A DNA stretch of 64,000 nucleotides from a virus. Where the stretch lies: positions 1 to 64,000 of IMG/VR virus record IMGVR_UViG_3300030202_003256; one strand, given 5' to 3'. Position 1 is the first letter of the stretch. Each line of letters starts with the position of its first letter. Made by a program: the position numbers and the translations under genes. Of this stretch, positions 1-6,979 are shown piece after piece. The notes under the pieces were generated by a model. It saw nothing but the letters and a program-made list of their open reading frames with translations. It made no database searches and was not told the DNA's origin.

Positions 1-714
1 CGTAGAGATTATTCAGAAATGGAAATGGAAGAAGGTGATTATGGATTTAAACATCATAAAGGTCACTCTGACCAAGGTTATTTGGATAGAGAAGCTGATA
101 TGTTAGGTGGAGAACATGGTCATGAAGATGATAAAATGTCTCTAAAAACGAGAGCTAGAATGGCTAGAGGTACTAGAAAATATGACATGGGAGAAGCTTC
201 AAGAACTTTAGGGTTCGGAAGAGAATCTGGTGGTAAACATAAACCTTCTGGTATTAGAAAAGCTATTACTAATAATCGTAATCTTGGTGAAAGCCGTCTA
301 AAAAAGTCCTACAATCTTCTTAAAGAAGAGGTAGAAACTTTAAAAGTTAAAAATACTGACTATAAGAAAGCATTAACAACTTTTAGAGATAAATTGAATG
401 AGGTAGGTGTGTTTAATTCAAACTTAGCTTACGTAACACGTCTATTTACAGAACATTCAACTACCAAGCAGGAGAAAATCAACATTTTGAAGAGATTCGA
501 TAATATCGATTCATTAAAATCTTCTAAAAAGTTGTATAAGGTAATCAAGGAAGAACTTACTCAGGAAGTAGCTAAACCTACAAAAACAATTGCTGAGTCG
601 GTAGAAAACAAAATTACTAAATCACCTACTAGTGGAGGTAAATTATTGGAATCAAAAGTTTACGAAAATCCACAATTTAGTAGGATGAAAGACTTAATGT
701 CTAAACTAAAATAA
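1..714 (+). CDS. Prohead core scaffold protein, gp22-like (5' end outside window)
   Basis: The reading frame is open from base 1, so the true start lies upstream; the first ATG inside the window is at 19. The N-terminal part is polar and rich in His, Asp, Glu, Gly and Arg. The C-terminal half is a Lys/Glu-rich helical region with the stretch FNSNLAYVTRLFTEHSTTKQ, which resembles the conserved core of T4-type prohead scaffolds. In T4-like phages gp22 forms the internal core on which gp23 assembles and is then degraded by the prohead protease. Its position 27 bases before the major capsid gene is the canonical 22-23 order and supports the call. The portal and protease genes expected further upstream are not in the window. 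Confidence 0.75.
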   Translation, partial: RRDYSEMEMEEGDYGFKHHKGHSDQGYLDREADMLGGEHGHEDDKMSLKTRARMARGTRKYDMGEASRTLGFGRESGGKHKPSGIRKAITNNRNLGESRLKKSYNLLKEEVETLKVKNTDYKKALTTFRDKLNEVGVFNSNLAYVTRLFTEHSTTKQEKINILKRFDNIDSLKSSKKLYKVIKEELTQEVAKPTKTIAESVENKITKSPTSGGKLLESKVYENPQFSRMKDLMSKLK

Positions 715-741
715 ACGCTTTAAAAAACTAAAAAAAAAATT

Positions 742-2529
742 ATGGGAGCATTATTAGAAAGTGGTATGGTCGGTAACATAGGGTTAAAACACCTTAAAGT
801 TATTAAAGAAGATACCATTAACAAATGGAACAGCTTAGGTTTCTTAGATGGCCTTAAAGGTCACTTGAGAGAGAACATCGCTCAATTATATGAAAACCAA
901 GCTACACACCTAATCAACGAGGCTACTACAGCTGCTGATTCAGGGTCATTTGAAACAGTTGTTTTTCCAATTATTAGAAGAGTATTCTCTAAATTATTGG
1001 CAAACGATATCGTTTCTGTACAAGCTATGAATTTACCTATTGGTAAGTTATTTTACTTTGTACCTAAAATTGCAGCAATGAGACCTCCAGGTGGGACGGG
1101 TACAAACCACTTCGCACCTTTTGGAGCACCAGGTTATCCGTCTGGATTAGGGGTTAACGCACCTTATTCAGCAGCGTCTACTTCATTATATGACCAATAT
1201 TATGAGCAAAACGCACCAGTTGGTGACAACCAAGCAGATGGTCTATTCGACTATTCTAAAGGTAGTTTCACAGCACGTTCAAGAGCAGCTCTTGAATACC
1301 AATGGAGTGGAGCTCAATTAATCAGACAACCATCATCTATTAACGGTACTTGTTCTAGAGCACTTATCGTTGTTTTATCTGGTTTCTCTACTACAGGAGC
1401 AGGTAAATTAACAGGTCCTGATGGAAATGAACAAGATAGTGAAGAATTCTTAGCTTCATTAAGATTAACACCAGATGAGAATGTTACTTGTTGTGATACT
1501 GACCCATCTACTTCAGCTGATGATTCAACTAAAGGTAGTACTTACGCTAGTGGAGCAAACATGTTATTCCGTGTTGTTACACAAAAATATGGTTATGGTA
1601 TTGTAGATAGAAATGATACTTGTGATTCAGCAGGTAACATCTATTTAGAGATTGATTTATCATGTCCAGCTTGTATTACTTGTAATTCAGTTGATGGTTA
1701 CGTAGGTTCTACGGCACAAACAGCTTATAACATTACAGCTCACTACAGAGAATATAACACACTTGAATTTGAAGATGAAATCGGTGAGGTTTCATTCGAC
1801 CTTCAAGCAGTTACAGTTTCTGTTACTGAAAGAAAGTTAAGAGCTCAATGGTCACCAGAACTTGCACAAGATGTTTCTGCATTCCACAATATTGATGCTG
1901 AAGCTGAATTGACAGCTTTATTATCTGAGGAAGTTGCAGCTGAAATTGATAGAGAAATCTTGAGAGACCTTAGAAAAGGTGCAGCATGGAACTTAAGATG
2001 GGACTACAACGGTTGGAAGAGATTCTCAGCTGGTCAAGCTCCATATACTCAAAAAGATTGGAATCAAACATTGATTACAACTATAAACCAAATTTCTGCT
2101 CAAATTCACAAGTCTACTTTAAGAGGTGGGGCTAACTGGATTGTATGTTCTTCTGAGGTTTCTGCTATCTTTGATGACTTGGAGTACTTCCACGTATCAA
2201 ACGCAGCACCAGAGCAAGACCAATACAATATGGGTATTGAGAAAATTGGAACATTATCAGGAAGATTTACTGTATATAGAGACCCTTACTTCCCAGCTAA
2301 CCAAGTGTTAATTGGACATAAAGGAACATCTTTATTGGATACTGGGTACGTTTACGCACCGTATGTACCATTACAGTTAACTCCAACAATGTATAACCCA
2401 TTCAACTTTACACCAATCAAAGGTATCATGACTAGATACGCTAAGAAAATGGTGAACAACAGATTCTACGGAAGAATCACTGTTGATGGAGTTAGAACAT
2501 TTAATGTAAGAGAATTGAAAAGATTCTAA
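742..2529 (+). CDS. Major capsid protein, gp23-like
   Basis: This 595-residue protein is longer than T4 gp23 (521). The segment around residues 360-415 (KLRAQWSPELAQDVSAFHNI, then EAELTALLSEEVAAEIDREI) matches the T4 gp23 spine and axial region, and the C-terminus (LTPTMYNPFNFTPIKGIMTR) is typical of the family. A likely prohead-protease site of type (I/L)xE is I58-N59-E60 followed by A61, close to the T4 cleavage at residue 65. The middle, about residues 200-330, carries extra sequence with clustered cysteines (TCCDTD, CPACITC). The start ATG follows an A-rich leader without a Shine-Dalgarno sequence. A strong terminator follows. Confidence 0.96.
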   Translation: MGALLESGMVGNIGLKHLKVIKEDTINKWNSLGFLDGLKGHLRENIAQLYENQATHLINEATTAADSGSFETVVFPIIRRVFSKLLANDIVSVQAMNLPIGKLFYFVPKIAAMRPPGGTGTNHFAPFGAPGYPSGLGVNAPYSAASTSLYDQYYEQNAPVGDNQADGLFDYSKGSFTARSRAALEYQWSGAQLIRQPSSINGTCSRALIVVLSGFSTTGAGKLTGPDGNEQDSEEFLASLRLTPDENVTCCDTDPSTSADDSTKGSTYASGANMLFRVVTQKYGYGIVDRNDTCDSAGNIYLEIDLSCPACITCNSVDGYVGSTAQTAYNITAHYREYNTLEFEDEIGEVSFDLQAVTVSVTERKLRAQWSPELAQDVSAFHNIDAEAELTALLSEEVAAEIDREILRDLRKGAAWNLRWDYNGWKRFSAGQAPYTQKDWNQTLITTINQISAQIHKSTLRGGANWIVCSSEVSAIFDDLEYFHVSNAAPEQDQYNMGIEKIGTLSGRFTVYRDPYFPANQVLIGHKGTSLLDTGYVYAPYVPLQLTPTMYNPFNFTPIKGIMTRYAKKMVNNRFYGRITVDGVRTFNVRELKRF

Positions 2530-2555
2530 TAACTGAATAAGTTATATATTAAAAG

Positions 2556-2582
2556 AAGCCCTCTTTATGAGGGCTTTTTTTT
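2556..2582 (+). terminator. Rho-independent terminator after the capsid gene
   Basis: A perfect GCCCTC/GAGGGC stem (2558-2563 with 2569-2574), extendable by two A-T pairs, has a five-base loop and is followed by eight T residues. It lies 29 bases after the capsid stop codon. Confidence 0.92.
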
Positions 2583-2591
2583 ATGCACTGA

Positions 2592-2599
2592 TATTTATA
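2592..2599 (+). promoter_or_regulatory. Candidate late promoter motif TATTTATA
   Basis: TATTTATAATAAAAAAC lies 21 bases before the ATG at 2613, directly after the capsid terminator, so the downstream gene needs a new promoter. It matches the motif before most structural genes here. Confidence 0.6.
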
Positions 2600-2612
2600 A
2601 TAAAAAACTATT

Positions 2613-2900
2613 ATGGAATTCTTTAAAAACATGTTAAGTAGTGAAGGTAAAGTATCTAGTAAAAGATTTGTTACTTTCGTATGTCTTCTATTTATGTTAA
2701 TTGGTTATACAGCAAATCTTTTTTGGGATTTCACAATTGACGATAATTTATTCGAGTCTTTACAATGGATTGTAATGGCAGGACTTGGTTTTACAGCTGC
2801 AGAAAATTTTTCACCGAAAGATGAGATTGTTGTAGAGGAACCAGAACCTAGTAGAACTGTTGTAACTCACGAATATGATTATGATGAGGAAGATATCTAA
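2613..2900 (+). CDS. Small two-helix membrane protein (holin-like or unknown)
   Basis: The 95-residue protein has a basic N-terminus, a transmembrane segment at about residues 20-40 (FVTFVCLLFMLIGYTANLFW) and a second hydrophobic segment around residues 50-65 (LQWIVMAGLGFTAA). It ends in an acidic tail (HEYDYDEEDI). This size and topology fit a class II-type holin or another small inner-membrane protein. No lysis genes are adjacent, so the role is inference. The gene stands alone between a candidate late promoter and a terminator, which indicates independent expression. Confidence 0.7.
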   Translation: MEFFKNMLSSEGKVSSKRFVTFVCLLFMLIGYTANLFWDFTIDDNLFESLQWIVMAGLGFTAAENFSPKDEIVVEEPEPSRTVVTHEYDYDEEDI

Positions 2901-2933
2901 AAAACAAAAACCACTCGAAAGAGTGGTTTTTTT
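2901..2933. terminator. Bidirectional terminator between convergent genes
   Basis: The stem CCACTC (2911-2916) and GAGTGG (2921-2926) closes a GAAA tetraloop, with a T-run on the right and an A-run on the left. It can therefore end the plus-strand membrane-protein transcript and the minus-strand transcript arriving from the right. Confidence 0.88.
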
Positions 2934-2959
2934 ATATCCTTATTTTAACTAACTATTAT

Positions 2960-3025
2960 TTAACAGTCACAACAAGTACAGTCACATTTTGTGCCACACT
3001 CACATACTTTACAATCACATTTCAT
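2960..3025 (-). CDS. Cys-rich 21-residue micro-peptide, metallothionein-like
   Basis: A short frame starts at ATG 3025 and ends at TAA 2960-2962. The peptide begins MKCDCKVCECGTKC and has nine cysteines in 21 residues, at positions 3, 5, 8, 10, 14, 16, 18, 19 and 21. All other residues are Lys, Asp, Glu, Gly, Thr, Val and the initial Met. The repeated C-x-C spacing is typical of metallothionein-type metal-thiolate clusters. The leader (ATTAAAAACT before ATG) is A/T-rich like other genes here. It lies 27 bases after the upstream minus-strand gene and just before a bidirectional terminator, so it would be the last gene of that transcript. Function is inference; the family is not recognised. Confidence 0.55.
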   Translation of the reverse strand: MKCDCKVCECGTKCDCTCCDC

Positions 3026-3051
3026 AGTTTTTAATTTTTAAGTTTTGTTTA

Positions 3052-3549
3052 TTATCCTTTAGCTGCGTGAAAAGCATCTAGTATTTCCTCACAATGTTTT
3101 TTACTATCACATTTTCTCCACACTCCACCTTTTTTATTGTTAAGAACAACCCATCCAGAACCTCTTTTTTTAATACAACCTGAACCACCTTCAGATTCTG
3201 CACATCCTTTACCTTCTTGTTCTAATAAATTTTTCTTAATTCTAGAGATTAATCGTGATTCTTTTACACTTTCCATAGCATCTTCTTGATTTAAACCATC
3301 TTGAGTTTCATCATCTACATTAAGATTTAATGTTTCTTCACTAACTTCATTTTCATTATCATCCACATCATCCTCTTCGATATCTTCTTTTTCTAAAAGG
3401 TCTTTATATTTTGCTGTTGGTGTTCCCATTAAACCAAAGTTTTGTCCATTACCATTACCTATGGCTGAAGAAGCAAAACCTATATTTTCTTTAACTAGTT
3501 TTTCTATTAATTCTACTAGTTCATTTTCTTTAATTTTTATTTTTTTCAT
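3052..3549 (-). CDS. Acidic protein with N-terminal capsid-targeting-like helix and Cys-containing C-terminal domain
   Basis: The 165-residue protein was not recognised. It begins with a Lys/Ile/Leu helix (KIKENELVELIEKLVKENIG) that resembles the recurrent helix seen in several other proteins of the window. A long acidic, Asn/Asp/Glu-rich linker follows at about residues 55-110, then a compact C-terminal domain from about residue 115 with four cysteines, including GSGCIKKRGSGW and KCDSKKHCEE. The four cysteines could form two disulfides or bind one metal. Its stop region overlaps nothing; its ATG overlaps the stop of the next upstream structural gene by four bases, so the two are probably translated together. 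Confidence 0.7.
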   Translation of the reverse strand: MKKIKIKENELVELIEKLVKENIGFASSAIGNGNGQNFGLMGTPTAKYKDLLEKEDIEEDDVDDNENEVSEETLNLNVDDETQDGLNQEDAMESVKESRLISRIKKNLLEQEGKGCAESEGGSGCIKKRGSGWVVLNNKKGGVWRKCDSKKHCEEILDAFHAAKG

Positions 3550-5051
3550 AATTGATTAATTATTTGGAATTTTATTGCTTTTCTATAAGTATCTACTTGT
3601 TGATTAGAAGTCGCTTTAATGTCTAGGTAATATTCGTTAGGAATCATCCACCCAGTGTCTATAAGTAAATAATTATGTTCGTTACCCATGTTTACTTGTG
3701 ACCATGGAATTACCTCTACTTGTGTTGTTCCTTGTGTAACATAAACCCTGTATTGTAAATTATCCACTAATACTTGTTGGTCTGTTGTGTAAGGTACTCT
3801 TGTAGAAATAAAGACTTTCCTTGTTTCACCACTACTTATTTTTTCATCTTCTTTAATACCAGAAACAGAATACCCATATACTTTAGGTTGAGCCGCGGTT
3901 GGTCCTATAGAAAAAGCGTTATCATAGATTATAAACTCATTTTCAACATTAGGTTGTGTTACACCACCAATATCAATACCTGACCACACATCTTCATATA
4001 GAACTGGTGTTGATTGGCCTGGTGGCAGTGATGATAGTGTTAGTTCCACATAATAAACACCACAAGTTAGTTTCTTAACTGTTAAATTAGCAACTAGATT
4101 ACCATTACAGTCAAGTATTTGACATTTAGGAAGTTTATCTAAACATATTGGTTGACCATTGTGGTCTGAAACGTAAAGAAAAAGCCTATTTAACTTAAAA
4201 AGACTAAAATTATTTCTATTATCGACAATATGGTCATCCCAAGAGGTCTCTAAGAAAGGTTCAAAAAAAGTTTGGGTGTACCTAGTAAAAAATCCAACAG
4301 AATAAGATTCTGTTATACCAGTTATATTTTCATAAGCACCACTAAAAGCAATACCGTAAGTAGTACCAGAAGTTAGATTGGTACTTGCGGTTAATAAAAA
4401 ATTAATTTCATCATCTAAAGCTTGAGAAGAAAAATTAATATTTTCATTACCATTATCAAAATGTTGTATGTCCAAAATATCATAACTAGTATTTAAAGTA
4501 TTAAGGTAAGTACCTGGGTAAGTCCATTGAGATAGTGTAGTACAAGAAAACCAATGACTTGGTCTTGTAGAGTAAGTAATATCAAACTCTGGTTCAAATA
4601 TACCGTCAGGTACTAAATAATCATAACCAACACCTTCATCCCAACTATGACCACTTACAGCTTTAAATAAAATTAAATCAAATGATGTTGCCCTTCTAGT
4701 GTCATTAACTAAAACTTTGTCATTTAATAATTTATCGTCAAAATTAGAAGTATTGGTCATTTTTAACGTGTGGGTAGTCCCAGTAGCACTAAGTGTAATA
4801 CAACAATCATTAACCTTCTCTCTTAAATCTTCCAGGTCTAAATCAAAAATAAACCTACTAAACCCTTCAGTAACAGAACTGGTAAAACCTGATTGGTTAT
4901 TACAACTGTCCCCAGAAAGTCCAGTAAATATACATGTGGGGTATGGACTTTTACCATAAAATAATTGCGTAACAGGGTTTTTAGCTGTATTTACGTAACT
5001 ATTAGCAATTATTGTATTATTTTTACTAAAATAGGACCTATGTATTGACAT
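3546..5051 (-). CDS. Virion structural protein (tail or baseplate), beta-rich
   Basis: The 501-residue protein has the composition of phage structural proteins: rich in Ser, Thr, Asn, Tyr and Phe, with alternating beta-strand-like segments and no enzyme motif. The N-terminus (HRSYFSKNNTIIANSYVNTA) looks like a conserved virion-attachment segment, followed by FIFDLDLEDLREKV. Several cysteines occur in pairs or short spacing (DCCITL, CQILDCNG). A candidate late promoter lies 23 bases upstream, and the gp5-like baseplate gene ends only 24 bases away on the same strand. The exact position in the particle is unknown. Confidence 0.65.
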   Translation of the reverse strand: MSIHRSYFSKNNTIIANSYVNTAKNPVTQLFYGKSPYPTCIFTGLSGDSCNNQSGFTSSVTEGFSRFIFDLDLEDLREKVNDCCITLSATGTTHTLKMTNTSNFDDKLLNDKVLVNDTRRATSFDLILFKAVSGHSWDEGVGYDYLVPDGIFEPEFDITYSTRPSHWFSCTTLSQWTYPGTYLNTLNTSYDILDIQHFDNGNENINFSSQALDDEINFLLTASTNLTSGTTYGIAFSGAYENITGITESYSVGFFTRYTQTFFEPFLETSWDDHIVDNRNNFSLFKLNRLFLYVSDHNGQPICLDKLPKCQILDCNGNLVANLTVKKLTCGVYYVELTLSSLPPGQSTPVLYEDVWSGIDIGGVTQPNVENEFIIYDNAFSIGPTAAQPKVYGYSVSGIKEDEKISSGETRKVFISTRVPYTTDQQVLVDNLQYRVYVTQGTTQVEVIPWSQVNMGNEHNYLLIDTGWMIPNEYYLDIKATSNQQVDTYRKAIKFQIINQL

Positions 5052-5066
5052 TGAGTATCTTTATAT

Positions 5067-5074
5067 AATAAATA
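5067..5074 (-). promoter_or_regulatory. Candidate late promoter motif TATTTATT
   Basis: On the minus strand TATTTATTATATAAAG lies 23 bases before the ATG at 5051 of the 501-residue structural gene. Confidence 0.55.
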
Positions 5075-5075
5075 T

Positions 5076-6788
5076 CTAGTTAATCCTAATATTTTGGTTT
5101 AATATAGTATTAGGTGCATCCTGTAATAATTTTGTTAAATCTTCTACTCTGGTACCATCGTGACCTTGTGGTACTGGAGCTAGTCCAGGAAATGCGTGGG
5201 TATGACTAGAAACAAAATTAACCATTTTAGTTAACAACTCCATTAATTTTTCTCCTCTAACTAGTGAATTTGTTTTGTTTTCCACATCTACTATAAATTT
5301 TTCTTGGTCTATCCCATAATTAGTGTCTAATTGTATTCTACCATTAATTTCAGCTGCATTATATGAAAATAAATATATTTTTTCAGAACCAGCAGCAATA
5401 ATACCTTGTTGTAAATCCTGACTATTAATTTTAGTTTGGGTTTCTTTAACTTTTTCTTCTTTTACATTTCTTTCACCCACATCATTAGTAAAAGCAAGAC
5501 CAAATCCATTAGTTAGGACACCATCTAGAGTTATTAATTCTTTTAATTCATTAGCTTGTGTTTGCATGGAAGGCCAGACTAGTGGTGCACCCACAGGAAT
5601 TTCCTTATCTATATACCTTAGTGTAACACTGTCAGGTTTGAAGTATAGAGGATGAGTTTTACCCATAAATGAACCAACATTATTTTGATTATTCAGGTCT
5701 ACTTGTGGGTGATATGTTTTTGTTGCCCATGAAGGTGGTGGTTTTATAAATTTACTCCACTCACCACCATCGTATTGTGAAATATAATCAGTCAATAACC
5801 CACCTAACTCTTCTGTAGTAGGAGCATTTGTAAATGAAATTCTACAAGCTTCAATAACAGATGATGGGAATTGTGTTTCTTTTGTTACATCACCAGACAT
5901 ATAAATTTTAGAGTTACTATCAAAAGGTATCTTTAAAATCCTCATAAACCCAGTTAAAATACCTAATTGTAGAGAAGCGTCATCTAAATGGTACTCTATA
6001 GCGGTAGCTAAAGGAACATCTTGAACAACAGTCTTTTCAACCTCAACTTCTTCAGGTGTCAAAGTTGTTGGGAAGGTGTTTAATTGTATAAAGGTTTGTT
6101 TTGGGTTAAATCTGGGTCTTGAACTAAACTTATCATTTTTAATTAATTGTCCGGACCTAATTAATATCTGTGGGTACCAGTCTTTTAGTTTCTCTTCAGT
6201 TTCATCCACTATAGATTTTTCTCTCATACCTAAAACAATGTCACAATTTTCTCTACCTACTAATGCAACGTCATCGGGATTTGGAAAACACCCTTTACCT
6301 TCTGGTAGAGGTATGCCATTAGGTGCAAAATCTGGTAATTTTTTGTTTTGAACACCATAACTAGTATTTTGTTGACCACTAGAATAATTATCGGTACGTA
6401 TTTCACCTGGTTGTGAAATCATAGGTCCAATATATTCATCGTTAAAATTACCTTCCCTCTCACCAAAACCAACAATTTTAACAGCTTCACCAGGTAGAGG
6501 TTGTATATTTAAGTGTAGGGGTAAAAATGGTGCAAAAGTATAAGGGTCATCAATTCCCCAGGGAACATAAGTTTTTTCTTTTAAAGCCTTATTATCTTCA
6601 CCTATGATAAATTTTAGTGGGTCAGCTATTTTACTTTGGGTTAGTCCTTCACCTTTAGTGCCAACAGCTCTAATACGGCCAGCTCTTTGAGGGTCTTTGT
6701 TATCCACACATACAGCAAACTTAATTATTTGATTTATTTGTATGCCGATACCGGCATTTCTTTGATGGTCAAAAGGTTGTGTTCCCAT
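5076..6788 (-). CDS. Baseplate hub protein with gp5/VgrG-type OB-fold
   Basis: The 570-residue protein starts with an OB-fold-like region of the gp5 type. DNKDPQRAGRIRAVG lies at about residues 28-43, followed by WGIDDPYTFAPFLPL and GEAVKIVGFGE, the layout in which a small beta barrel caps the central spike. Near the C-terminus HTHAFPGLAPVPQG is a motif often seen in gp5/VgrG-like spikes. I see no T4-lysozyme-like catalytic insert and no obvious VxGxxxxx octad repeats, so this is a spike or hub protein without the muramidase domain. It sits with other tail genes on the minus strand, and its ATG overlaps the stop of the small coiled-coil gene by one base. Confidence 0.75.
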   Translation of the reverse strand: MGTQPFDHQRNAGIGIQINQIIKFAVCVDNKDPQRAGRIRAVGTKGEGLTQSKIADPLKFIIGEDNKALKEKTYVPWGIDDPYTFAPFLPLHLNIQPLPGEAVKIVGFGEREGNFNDEYIGPMISQPGEIRTDNYSSGQQNTSYGVQNKKLPDFAPNGIPLPEGKGCFPNPDDVALVGRENCDIVLGMREKSIVDETEEKLKDWYPQILIRSGQLIKNDKFSSRPRFNPKQTFIQLNTFPTTLTPEEVEVEKTVVQDVPLATAIEYHLDDASLQLGILTGFMRILKIPFDSNSKIYMSGDVTKETQFPSSVIEACRISFTNAPTTEELGGLLTDYISQYDGGEWSKFIKPPPSWATKTYHPQVDLNNQNNVGSFMGKTHPLYFKPDSVTLRYIDKEIPVGAPLVWPSMQTQANELKELITLDGVLTNGFGLAFTNDVGERNVKEEKVKETQTKINSQDLQQGIIAAGSEKIYLFSYNAAEINGRIQLDTNYGIDQEKFIVDVENKTNSLVRGEKLMELLTKMVNFVSSHTHAFPGLAPVPQGHDGTRVEDLTKLLQDAPNTILNQNIRIN

Positions 6789-6976
6789 TAGCTACTTTTT
6801 TTACGATTATCTAATTCCTTATTTAACGTATTAAATTTTTTTTCAATATCTTCTATATGTAACGATAGATTAATCAATATAGATTTTGTCTTATCAAATT
6901 CTTCCTTTAATACTTTCATCACATCTAATAATTCCTTATTAGGTTTATTTTTATATTCTTTAAAAAATTCTTCCAT
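6788..6976 (-). CDS. Small coiled-coil protein, unknown
   Basis: The 62-residue protein is almost entirely helical and Lys/Glu-rich, with heptad-like hydrophobic spacing (LKEEFDKTKSILINLSLHIE). It is wedged between two tail/baseplate genes, three bases after one and overlapping the next by one base. That tight packing suggests a small assembly chaperone or a structural bridge, but no family was recognised. Confidence 0.6.
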   Translation of the reverse strand: MEEFFKEYKNKPNKELLDVMKVLKEEFDKTKSILINLSLHIEDIEKKFNTLNKELDNRKKSS

Positions 6977-6979
6977 ACT

